Positions 40,065-47,480 of a stretch of 64,000 bases of DNA are shown in pieces. Location: NCBI RefSeq assembly GCF_024438035.1, contig NZ_JANFQF010000017.1, positions 1-64,000 on the forward strand. Reading direction: 5' to 3'. Below the pieces are notes generated by a model. It searched no databases and was not told where the DNA came from. It saw only the letters and a program-made list of their open reading frames with translations. The position numbers and the translations under genes are program-made. Numbering within the stretch: position 1 is the first letter of the stretch; the number at the start of each line of letters is the position of its first letter. This DNA comes from Rhodococcus tibetensis (GTDB lineage Bacteria > Actinomycetota > Actinomycetes > Mycobacteriales > Mycobacteriaceae).

Positions 40065-42209
40065 CTACCACCAGCGGGTGGCTGCTCCGATCTGCCGGTC
40101 GAGTGCGGGGGCGAGGCTGCGCACGTAGGTCGCCGACAGGTGGTGGGAGTCGTGGTAGATGAGGATGTTGCCCTCGACGACACGGCAGATCGTCACGTCG
40201 CAGACGGCGTCGGACAGATCGATCAGATGCACGTCGGGGAAGTCCGCGGCAGCGGCCGCGGCGGGATTGTCCGCGGCCAGTACCGCGTCCCGGGGCATGC
40301 CACACGTGTCGGCGTCGCCGCCGTCGGCCAGGCAATCGATGGCCCGGTAGGGCACCCCGTCCCGGTGCAGCCAGGGGGTGTCGCGGATCCCCAAGAACGG
40401 CAGCCCGAAGTCGGCGTATTTCGTCCACACCTGGATGTAGTCGTCGGGGGTGATGTCGCCGGGCCCGTCGGGGTTGGGGCGGGTTGCGGTGGACAGCACC
40501 CAGTCCGGGCGGTCGTCGCGGAGTCGGTCGAGGACCTCGACGGACCAGTCCCGGCAGTCGGGGTAGGGCTGGTCCCCGAGCATCGGCTCACCCAGACTCA
40601 GCGGGCAACCCATCTTCAGATACGACACGATCCGGATGCCGCGAGATTTGCCGATGGCGTCGAGAGCGGTGAGCCAGTGTTCGGTGTGGGAACTGCCCAC
40701 CACCGCCAGTGTCCGCACCGCGTGGGGGTCACCATAGGTGCAGGCGATCACCGCCCGGGTGCTCATGTCCGAGATGCACCCGTCGAAACTCGACGGCGGC
40801 AGATCCCCGGGCGCCTCGAGCAGACTGGGCCGCATCTTCGCGTGCGGGGTGAAGGCACCGTCGAGCAGTTTCGCTGCCCCGGGGTAAATCTTCGGGTCGA
40901 GTTGACCGACCCGGGACGCGGTTTCCGGATTGTGCCTCAGATACCACTGCCAGGAACCGACCGCGACGATCATCGTGATCCCGACCGCGGTCACCGCCAC
41001 GACCACGATTCGGGCCCGCCGATGCCGGCTCTGCTCATGCTGCGCGGATGCGGGTGTGGACCGGGCGCGCAAGGGCGTTTCCACCCACACATGGGTCAGC
41101 CGCGCAAGGATCAGCGAGACGGTGAGCACGATGAGCCCGCCCACCAGACCTACGGCGGGCCGCTCACGCCAACCGAGATAGAAGATCAGAACCGGCCAAT
41201 GCCACAGATACAGCGCATAGGCGAGCGCACCGAGTTCGACGAGCGGCCGCGAGGCGAGCAGCCGTGTCGCAGTGGGTGCGCTGCGGGCGCGGGAATCGGC
41301 TCCGGCACCGGCCAGGATCAGCGCCACCGCCGCGCCGACCGGGATCAATGCGGCCGGTCCGGGGAACAGGTGCGCCCCGTCCACCATCAGCCCGCAGCCC
41401 GCGATCACCGCGAGGCCGGTGGTCGCGAGCACGGCACGAACGCCACGAGGGAGCGAGATCCGGCCGATCATGCACGCCAGCAGGGCACCGGCCAGGGGTT
41501 CCCACAGCCGGGCTGCCGTGTCGTAGTATGCCCAACCCTGGTGCCGGTGAGAGACCGCTGTCGCATACAGCAGTGACGCCCCACCGGCGACCACGACCAC
41601 CATGGTGATGACCGCCTGCAGCGCGGTAGGTCTACCGATCCGCCGGCACCCGGCGGCCAGCACCCCTACGAGCGCGAGAATCAGCAGGTAGAACTGGCCC
41701 TGCACGGACATCGACCACAGGTGTTGCATCGGGCTGACCGACGCGTCGGCGGCCTGGTAGTCGGCCGCGGTGCGCGCGAGTTCCCAATTCTGCACATACA
41801 GCAGGGAGGTGAGCACCTGATCCGCGGCCGCGCTCCACTGGGTGAACGGGCGCACAATCACGGTCATCGCCACCGTCGCTGCCAACACCACCACCAGGGC
41901 AGGCAGCAGCCTCCGCGCGGTGCGGCTGAGCACCTCCCGCACCGCAGGGCCACCGTCGCCGGACCTGCGCAGCAGCATGCCGGTGAAGAAGAACCCGGAC
42001 AGCACCAGAAACACATCGACCCCGCCGGACACCCGACCGAGCCACAAATGAAAGATGACGACCAGAGCGATGGCCAGTCCCCGCAGCCCATCGAGGTCAT
42101 ATCGGTAGCCGTCGGACACCGGGACAAGCGGCTGGGGCGAAGCGGCCGCCCCGGCAGCGGGGCGGTCGTGCCGAGCGGAGCCGTCACGGGTCTGGTGATC
42201 GGTATTCAA
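40065..42209 (-). CDS. Acyltransferase 3 fused to SGNH domain (OafA/YrhL type)
   Basis: About 714 residues from TTG 42209, whose TTGA overlaps the GT87 stop. The longer frame upstream runs through that gene. Ten or eleven membrane helices start with YRYDLDGLRGLAIALVVIFHLWLG, where the R-G-L and catalytic His of the acyltransferase-3 family are visible, and WSMSVQGQFYLLI follows. The C-terminal about 280 residues are an extracytoplasmic SGNH esterase-like domain with VVGSSHTEHWLTAL (Ser block) and DSHHLSATY (His block). Such proteins O-acylate cell-surface glycans using cytoplasmic acyl-CoA. Coupling to the GT87 gene suggests joint modification of an envelope polysaccharide. Confidence 0.88.
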   Translation of the reverse strand: MNTDHQTRDGSARHDRPAAGAAASPQPLVPVSDGYRYDLDGLRGLAIALVVIFHLWLGRVSGGVDVFLVLSGFFFTGMLLRRSGDGGPAVREVLSRTARRLLPALVVVLAATVAMTVIVRPFTQWSAAADQVLTSLLYVQNWELARTAADYQAADASVSPMQHLWSMSVQGQFYLLILALVGVLAAGCRRIGRPTALQAVITMVVVVAGGASLLYATAVSHRHQGWAYYDTAARLWEPLAGALLACMIGRISLPRGVRAVLATTGLAVIAGCGLMVDGAHLFPGPAALIPVGAAVALILAGAGADSRARSAPTATRLLASRPLVELGALAYALYLWHWPVLIFYLGWRERPAVGLVGGLIVLTVSLILARLTHVWVETPLRARSTPASAQHEQSRHRRARIVVVAVTAVGITMIVAVGSWQWYLRHNPETASRVGQLDPKIYPGAAKLLDGAFTPHAKMRPSLLEAPGDLPPSSFDGCISDMSTRAVIACTYGDPHAVRTLAVVGSSHTEHWLTALDAIGKSRGIRIVSYLKMGCPLSLGEPMLGDQPYPDCRDWSVEVLDRLRDDRPDWVLSTATRPNPDGPGDITPDDYIQVWTKYADFGLPFLGIRDTPWLHRDGVPYRAIDCLADGGDADTCGMPRDAVLAADNPAAAAAADFPDVHLIDLSDAVCDVTICRVVEGNILIYHDSHHLSATYVRSLAPALDRQIGAATRWW

Positions 42210-43528
42210 CGTCCGCCGCCGGGTGTCGTCGACCGAGTCCGCGGTGCGTGGCGGGTCTGGCCAGGTCGGGGGCGCGCCCGAGGACCGAACCGAAACCCTG
42301 ATCCCGTCACGGGGCCACCCCGTCCCCGGCCCTCGGGCACGCAGACCTCGGTCTGCCGCGCGGCGACCCGGCGGTGCAGCAGCACCCCGAAGATGACGAT
42401 CAGCAGCAAACTCCACCCGAAGGTGGTCTTCATGTATTCGGCGGCACGCCCGGCCTCGGGGAATCGGACCGAAAGCCAGCTGTCGTAACTGAGGAACCCG
42501 TAGGCAGCCAGCCAGGCCGGCCAGTTCCGCATCACCGAGTTCGGCAACACCACCGACAGCAACAGCGGTGCCAGCATCATCGAGTAGTACATCTGCCCGA
42601 GCGAGCCGAGCAGGAAAGACCCGGTCAACAGCACCCCGGAGGTGGTGGCGACGAAGAACACCTCATCACCACGGTGATACCGGCACAACAACCACACCGA
42701 GCCCATCACCAACAGCGCGAACAACACTCGCAACCCCGTGATCAGCAGCGGCGGAAGCCCGTAGTAGGTGCCGTTGCCGACGATGGCACTGTTGAAGTAG
42801 TCCCGCGACTGCATCAGATACGGGGCGGTGTGGGTGACAAACGCCCACGGGTCCGCCGCCAGCGGCCACGCCACCGCGGTCAGCACCAGAGGAATCCCGA
42901 GCGCGGTGACGAACACCCGCCACTGTCCCCGTACCAACGGCAGCAGCAGCAACGGCGCCAGGATCGGCTTCACCGCGAAGGTCAGCCCGATCGCCACCCC
43001 CGACCAGTAGTCGCGGCGGCGCAGTAACAGGAACAGGAAGGCGATCTCACCGAGCAGCACGAGACCGTTGATGTTGGTGAAGACCAGCGTGTTGGTCACC
43101 GCCTCCGAGGAAAAGGCAGCGAACAACAGAACCGGTGCGGCGACCGCTCGCAGGCCGAGGCCGAACATGCGCAACAACAGGTACAAGGCCACCACGATCG
43201 CCGCGGTGTTGGCGAGGATGAACGCCCACCTGGACAACTCCGGCGGCAGAACCGCGATCGGGGCGATCAGCAACGTCCCACTCGGCGGATACAGGTAGTG
43301 CGGATCGACCGAGGAGAAGTCTGCGGTATAGACCTCCCGGCCGTTCCAGAACTCCACCGCCGCCGCGTAGACCGGGGCGAAGTCGTCGGTGATGTAGCCG
43401 TTCACCGCCTTGATCAATACCCGATGCAACGCCGTCATCACCGCGACGGGCCACAACACCACAGCGACTAGTTCGGCCGTGCTCCGCGGGCGAGTAATGG
43501 ATGGGTGCACCAGAGACGGTGAATACAT
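42206..43528 (-). CDS. GT87 family polyprenyl-phosphate-dependent glycosyltransferase (AftC-like)
   Basis: This 440-residue integral membrane protein begins at ATG 43528 after AAGGA. The first periplasmic loop contains DDFAPVYAAAVEFWNGREVY followed by DPHYLYPPSGTLL, similar to the arabinofuranosyltransferase AftC (GT87), with acidic catalytic candidates in the D-D-F segment. About ten transmembrane helices follow. GT87 enzymes transfer arabinose or mannose from decaprenyl or polyprenyl phosphate to arabinogalactan, lipoarabinomannan or PIMs. The C-terminal about 45 residues are Arg/Gly/Pro-rich and look non-conserved. It forms an operon with the SGNH acyltransferase. Confidence 0.82.
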   Translation of the reverse strand: MYSPSLVHPSITRPRSTAELVAVVLWPVAVMTALHRVLIKAVNGYITDDFAPVYAAAVEFWNGREVYTADFSSVDPHYLYPPSGTLLIAPIAVLPPELSRWAFILANTAAIVVALYLLLRMFGLGLRAVAAPVLLFAAFSSEAVTNTLVFTNINGLVLLGEIAFLFLLLRRRDYWSGVAIGLTFAVKPILAPLLLLPLVRGQWRVFVTALGIPLVLTAVAWPLAADPWAFVTHTAPYLMQSRDYFNSAIVGNGTYYGLPPLLITGLRVLFALLVMGSVWLLCRYHRGDEVFFVATTSGVLLTGSFLLGSLGQMYYSMMLAPLLLSVVLPNSVMRNWPAWLAAYGFLSYDSWLSVRFPEAGRAAEYMKTTFGWSLLLIVIFGVLLHRRVAARQTEVCVPEGRGRGGPVTGSGFRFGPRARPRPGQTRHAPRTRSTTPGGGR

Positions 43529-43562
43529 GAGGAAGTCCTTGCCGTTGCGTCGCCGAATTCAC

Positions 43563-43599
43563 GCCGACCAGACTTCCCGGCACACCGTCGGTCACTCTA
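43563..43599 (-). promoter_or_regulatory. Conserved promoter/5'-leader element, copy 2
   Basis: On the minus strand this is TAGAGTGAC, then GGTGTGCC merging into GCCGGGAAGTCTGGTCGGC (43563-43581), ending 34 bases before the GT87 start codon. It is identical over 19 bases to the copy before the hydrolase gene, and both have a TAGRGT hexamer in the same relative place. Confidence 0.5.
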
Positions 43600-43812
43600 A
43601 CCCGTTCTCCACCCATCCCGAACCCGGGACTCGGCACACACCACCCGTCACCGACGGGGCAATGCGGGCAGGACGCGACACTCGTTTCACCATTTCCGGT
43701 CCCGGCTTCGGCTCCGCGCCGATCGTGGTTACCGCGTCAATCCTGTGGCGCCTTGTGGCGTCGTCGACTAGGGCACCGGCGTGTGCACGCGCCCGATGTG
43801 AACGGAGCTGTG

Positions 43813-44029
43813 ATGGCAGTACAACTCGACCCACCCGCGGAGACCATGTCGGTCCGGGCGGCGCTGCGGTCACCGCGCCGGTCCACCATGGACACGCTCT
43901 CGATCATCGCCCCCTACGCATTGGCGATGGCCTTGGTGGGGCTGCTCGAATCCCTGATGACCGCGAAGCTGGTCGACGACGTCACCGACACCCATTCGGA
44001 CAAGACCCGCAAGGGCTGGGGCAGGGGTG
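43813..44029 (+). pseudogene. SulP transporter copy with large internal deletion
   Basis: The frame encodes SVRAALRSPRRS, matching the N-terminus of the full SulP protein at 58.5 kb, joined directly to TLSIIAPYALAMALVGLLES and the following LMTAKLVDD region, matching its middle (around 59.19-59.33 kb). About 600 bases between these parts and everything after GWGRG are missing. The nucleotide match to the intact gene is high across both segments. The open frame runs on to 44181 with unrelated sequence. It cannot form a transporter. Confidence 0.8.
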
Positions 44030-44207
44030 ACAGATCATCGGTGCCCGTGAACCGCAGGCCGCTTTGCCGGTCGTGGTCACCCACTGTGGCGGGCAGGGCG
44101 GGCGACGGAGCGGATGCGCCGACGAGCAGCAGAGTGGTGGTCAGGGTCACCGTCGACGCGCGGGCGTGCGGACGAACGTAGAGAGCCGGTTGCCGGTATG
44201 TCGGCAC
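44030..44207 (-). pseudogene. Truncated secreted-protein gene sharing the Fur-family operator
   Basis: Reading left from GTG 44207 (or GTG 44150), the frame encodes a basic start, a hydrophobic segment TVTLTTTLLLVGASAPSPA and a signal-peptidase-like ALPA site, then ATVGDHDRQSGLRFTGTDDL. At 44029 it enters the antisense of the SulP relic and loses meaning. It looks like the first 50-60 residues of an exported protein cut off by the deletion scar. The start lies 15 bases from the Zur-like palindrome, so the original gene was probably under the same metal control as the operon to the right. Confidence 0.4.
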
Positions 44208-44213
44208 TCCGTA

Positions 44214-44242
44214 TTGCAAACGATAACGATTATCAGTAGCTT
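44214..44242 (+). promoter_or_regulatory. Metallophore operon promoter with Fur-family (Zur-like) operator
   Basis: TTGCAA (44214-44219) and TAGCTT (44237-44242) are 17 bases apart. Their spacer contains the perfect palindrome GATAA-CGA-TTATC (44222-44234), with partial symmetry further out. AT-rich palindromes of this type are bound by Fur-family proteins, and Zur sites of actinobacteria are close to it. DtxR/IdeR boxes have a different consensus (TTAGGNTAGGCTNNCCTAA type) and do not fit. Binding here would block RNA polymerase when metal is plentiful. Confidence 0.6.
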
Positions 44243-44287
44243 TTGCGGGGTCGGGAATTGCGGAAGAACGCGAGCGGAAGGTCACCT

Positions 44288-45574
44288 GTGGCACACCTGT
44301 TGCTGGTGGAGAGCTGGGTCGGCGCGATGGGAACGTTGTTGCCGAGGACGGTTGCCGATCAGGGGGTCGAGTTCACGTTCCTGACGCGACGACCGGAGCA
44401 CTACCCGGAAACCCTGACCGATGGATCTCCGCATCCGTTGCGCCTGGGCCGGGCCGTGGTCACGGCCGAGACCAATGACCCGGTCGCGGCCGTCGATGTG
44501 GCGCGCCGGATTCACGCCGAGGCGCCGATCGCTGGGGTTCTGACCAGCTGCGACTATTACCTGCCCACTGCCGCGAGAATCGCGCGGGGGCTGGGGCTTC
44601 CCGGTCCTGCGCTGGAGGCGGTAGAGATCGCCTGCGACAAGTCGCGTACCCGGGCGGCGTTGGATCGGATGGGGATCCCGGGGCCGCGCCACGCGACCGC
44701 GCCTGTGGCCGACTCGGCTCGGCTCCACGCCGCGGCCGAGGCCGTGGGATACCCCCTGGTGGTCAAGCCGACGGATCTGTGCGCGGGAATGTTCGTGCGA
44801 CGCGCCGACGACTGGCCGACGGTGAAGGATGCGGTCGATGACTTGCGGGGTTTCGCGGTGAATGCGCGTGGACAGCAGCGCAGTCCGGTGGTGTTGCTCG
44901 AGGAATTTCTCGACGGCCGAGAGTTCAGCGTGGAGAGCTGGATTCGGCAGGGCGATATCCACACGGTGGGGGTGACCGACAAGAGTTTGGGCGGGGTGTC
45001 GGGTTTCGTAGAGACCGGGCACATGTTCCCGGCCGACCTGGCCGCCGGGGACCGCGCAGTGTTGGTGGCCGCCGCCGAGGCCGCGATCGGTGCGATCGGG
45101 CTCGATCACGGGGTAGTGCACACCGAGCTGCGGTTGACGACCTTCGGTCCGCGGATCATCGAGATCAATCCTCGTCCGGCGGGCAATCAGATCACCGAGT
45201 TGATCAGGCACGTCACCGGCATCGACCTGCCGCGAGTGGCTGTCGAGCTCGCGCTCGGCCGTGAGCCCGCCACTGTGGCTTCGGAGGCCGAGAACGGTGT
45301 CGCGCGACCGCGCAGTGCCGCGGTGCGCATGCTGGTACCCGAAGAGGCGGGAATCGTCGCGGAACTGCACGGGGTGGATGCGGTCGCGGCGCACCCGGCG
45401 GTGGCGTCATCGGCGTTCAAGGCGCCCGGACATCACACGGGCGCCGGGGTGGACAACAACAGCTACCTGGGCAGTGTGGTCGTCGTTTCTCCGGATCGGG
45501 CCGGGGCCCGGCCACTTGCCGAGGAACTGTTGTCGTCGATCTCGGTCACCTACGGCGAGGTTTCCGCGCGATGA
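44288..45574 (+). CDS. ATP-grasp ligase, first gene of putative metallophore operon
   Basis: About 428 residues. GTG 44288 is chosen because GGAAGG lies six bases upstream. The N-terminal about 110 residues are a Rossmann-like preATP-grasp domain (AHLLLVESWVGAMGTLLPRT). The central part has ATP-grasp features: YPLVVKPTDLCAGMFV with the nucleotide-contacting Lys, VVLLEEFLDGREFSVESWI, and the magnesium motif RIIEINPRPAGNQITELI. Such enzymes (for example BL00235-type and biotin-carboxylase-like amino acid ligases) activate a carboxylate as acyl phosphate and join it to an amine. Here it probably builds a dipeptide or amino-acid amide for a metallophore. The remaining operon genes follow with stop/start overlaps. 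Confidence 0.85.
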   Translation: MAHLLLVESWVGAMGTLLPRTVADQGVEFTFLTRRPEHYPETLTDGSPHPLRLGRAVVTAETNDPVAAVDVARRIHAEAPIAGVLTSCDYYLPTAARIARGLGLPGPALEAVEIACDKSRTRAALDRMGIPGPRHATAPVADSARLHAAAEAVGYPLVVKPTDLCAGMFVRRADDWPTVKDAVDDLRGFAVNARGQQRSPVVLLEEFLDGREFSVESWIRQGDIHTVGVTDKSLGGVSGFVETGHMFPADLAAGDRAVLVAAAEAAIGAIGLDHGVVHTELRLTTFGPRIIEINPRPAGNQITELIRHVTGIDLPRVAVELALGREPATVASEAENGVARPRSAAVRMLVPEEAGIVAELHGVDAVAAHPAVASSAFKAPGHHTGAGVDNNSYLGSVVVVSPDRAGARPLAEELLSSISVTYGEVSAR

Positions 45575-46410
45575 CCATGAGCGCAGAGGCGAATACCGGC
45601 ACCATTGCGTCGCTGCTGGACCGTTATCGCACCGATCCGAGGCTTGTCCCGGCCAGTGATATTGCGGTGTCCGTCGCCTTCACCACTTATCAGGGGGTTC
45701 GGCACGGCGGGCGCAGCGGTGGCTACCGCAATCAGGTGCTCAGCCTGCGGGTGGGTGCGGCGACCGGCTCCTGCGCGGTCGAACCGGGGTCGATGGATCC
45801 GGAGGTGGTGCACGCCTGTGCGGGGGTGCCGGTCACCGATCTTCTCCACCATGAGGATTCGGCCGTGCGGGTCGCTGCTCTCGACGCATATCTGGCGCAT
45901 CTGCGTCCCCACACCAGCGATGCCCGCGTGGAGACGATGCAGGTACCCGCGGGCGATTCAGTGCAGCGCTCACTTGCCCGCGCATGGGCTGTTACCGGGT
46001 TGGTCAATTCTCCGCAGAACGGACAGGTGCTGGTCATCGGGGTGGTCAACTCGCTGCTCGCCTGCTTACGTGATCGCGGTCTGCGCTATGTGCCGTGCGA
46101 CCTGAAGGGCGGGGTCACCGAATGGGGCGAGGCGATCGTCACCGACTTCACCGAGGCACTCGACGACTGTGATGCGGTGCTGGCCAGCGGAATGATGCTC
46201 GGCAACGGCACCTTCGACCGGCTACTCGCCCTCGTGGCGGCGTCCGGCCGGCCGATTCCGATCGCGGTGTTCGCGCAGAGCGGGGCCGCGGTGGCCCGCG
46301 AGCTGCTCGGGCGCGGAGTCGATGCCCTCTCCGCGGAGCCGTATCCGTTCTTCTGGCTCACCGGAGAGGCCAGCCCGGTCCACCTGTATCGCGGGTCATG
46401 TCCGCGATGA
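45571..46410 (+). CDS. DUF4213/DUF364-type putative heavy-metal-chelation protein
   Basis: This 279-residue protein starts at an ATG overlapping the ligase stop. The N-terminal about 115 residues contain an enolase-N-terminal-like DUF4213 part (SVAFTTYQGVRHGGRSGGYRN) and a helix ending AVRVAALDAYLAHL, corresponding to the conserved Ala-x-x-N-A helix of the family. The C-terminal Rossmann-like DUF364 part includes GQVLVIGVVNSLLACLRDRG and ILDDCD-like DDCDAVLASGMMLGNGTFD. The one structurally studied member was proposed to have a role in metal chelation from fold and site only. In a metallophore context it may bind the metal, or it may be an enzyme acting on the chelator backbone. Confidence 0.7.
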   Translation: MTMSAEANTGTIASLLDRYRTDPRLVPASDIAVSVAFTTYQGVRHGGRSGGYRNQVLSLRVGAATGSCAVEPGSMDPEVVHACAGVPVTDLLHHEDSAVRVAALDAYLAHLRPHTSDARVETMQVPAGDSVQRSLARAWAVTGLVNSPQNGQVLVIGVVNSLLACLRDRGLRYVPCDLKGGVTEWGEAIVTDFTEALDDCDAVLASGMMLGNGTFDRLLALVAASGRPIPIAVFAQSGAAVARELLGRGVDALSAEPYPFFWLTGEASPVHLYRGSCPR

Positions 46411-47480
46411 CCGTGATCGGACCGCTGGCACGGGTCGGGCACAGCCCGCTCGTGCGGATCCACACCCCGGTGCCCCGGCCCCATCCAGGCTATTTCGCGA
46501 AGATCGAGTCGCTCGGCTTCGGCGGCCTCAAGGCACGGTCGGCGCTGTCGATGCTGGTCGGTGCCCGCCGGCGCGGTGAGCTGCGGGTCGGCGCGCGGAT
46601 CGTCGAATCCACCAGCGGCACCCTGGGAGTGGGATTGGCGTACGTGGCACAACCACTCGGTCACCCCCTCACCCTGGTGGTCGACCGCGAACTCGAACCC
46701 TCTATGCGCAATCTTCTGAAGGCGCTGGGCGCGACCCTCGAGATCGTCGAGACACCCCATCCCACCGGCGGGTGGCAACAAGCCCGACTCGACGCCCTGC
46801 ACCGCATCCTGGCAGCCGATCCGGGTGCGTACTGGCCCAACCAGTACGACAACCCCGACAACGCCGCCGGCTACCACGGCTTGGCCGACGAAATCGTCGA
46901 GGGCCTGGCCAGGCAAGGTATCGATCGGGTCGATGCACTGGTGTGCAGTGTCGGGACCGGCGGTCACAGCAGCGGTGTCGGACTGCGGTTGCGGCAGGTA
47001 TGGCCGGACCTGCGGATCATCGGGGTCGACGCGGTGGGGTCGGCAATCTTCGGTCAGCCTGCCGCCAGCCGGGTCATGCGTGGTCTCGGCAGCAACGTGC
47101 ACCCCGGCAACGTGCAGTACGGGATGTTCGACGAGGTCCACTGGGTGGGCCCGCGCGAGGCCGTGCACGCCTGCCGGGCCCTGGCCCGCGGCGGCTTCCA
47201 CACCGGCGGCTGGTCCACCGGTGCGGCCGCGACCGTCGCCGGGTGGGCCGCCGCCCGGTGGCCCGGCACTGTGGTCACCATCTTCCCGGACGGCCCGGAC
47301 CGCTACCTGCGCAGCATCTTCGATGACGACTGGTGCCACCGGCACCGTTTCCTCGACCCTCCACGCACATCACCACACGAGATCGACGACTGTCACGACC
47401 CCACCGGGTGCTGGACCCGATGCCAATCGGTGCAGCCGCCGCACCCGATCACCGATAAGGCGGAGGTATCGACGGTATGA
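46398..47480 (+). CDS. Cysteine synthase-like PLP enzyme (SbnA/CysM fold)
   Basis: This 360-residue fold-type II PLP enzyme starts at ATG 46398, or at ATG 46407, which overlaps the preceding stop as ATGA. Lys45 in FGGLKARSAL is the expected Schiff-base Lys, STSGTLGVGLA is the substrate loop and CSVGTGGHSSGVGLRL the PLP-phosphate loop. The family includes O-acetylserine sulfhydrylases and SbnA, which condenses O-phosphoserine and glutamate in staphyloferrin B synthesis. An analogous beta-replacement with an amino acid nucleophile would give an aminopolycarboxylate building block. The C-terminal about 50 residues are Cys/His/Asp-rich (DDCHDPTGCWTRC) and unusual for the family, possibly a metal site. 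Confidence 0.82.
   Translation: MSAMTVIGPLARVGHSPLVRIHTPVPRPHPGYFAKIESLGFGGLKARSALSMLVGARRRGELRVGARIVESTSGTLGVGLAYVAQPLGHPLTLVVDRELEPSMRNLLKALGATLEIVETPHPTGGWQQARLDALHRILAADPGAYWPNQYDNPDNAAGYHGLADEIVEGLARQGIDRVDALVCSVGTGGHSSGVGLRLRQVWPDLRIIGVDAVGSAIFGQPAASRVMRGLGSNVHPGNVQYGMFDEVHWVGPREAVHACRALARGGFHTGGWSTGAAATVAGWAAARWPGTVVTIFPDGPDRYLRSIFDDDWCHRHRFLDPPRTSPHEIDDCHDPTGCWTRCQSVQPPHPITDKAEVSTV

Noticed and set aside
44214-44242. Iron (DtxR/IdeR) box in front of the metallophore operon
   Set aside because: The palindrome GATAACGATTATC does not fit the TTAGG...CCTAA consensus. A Fur-family site fits better.
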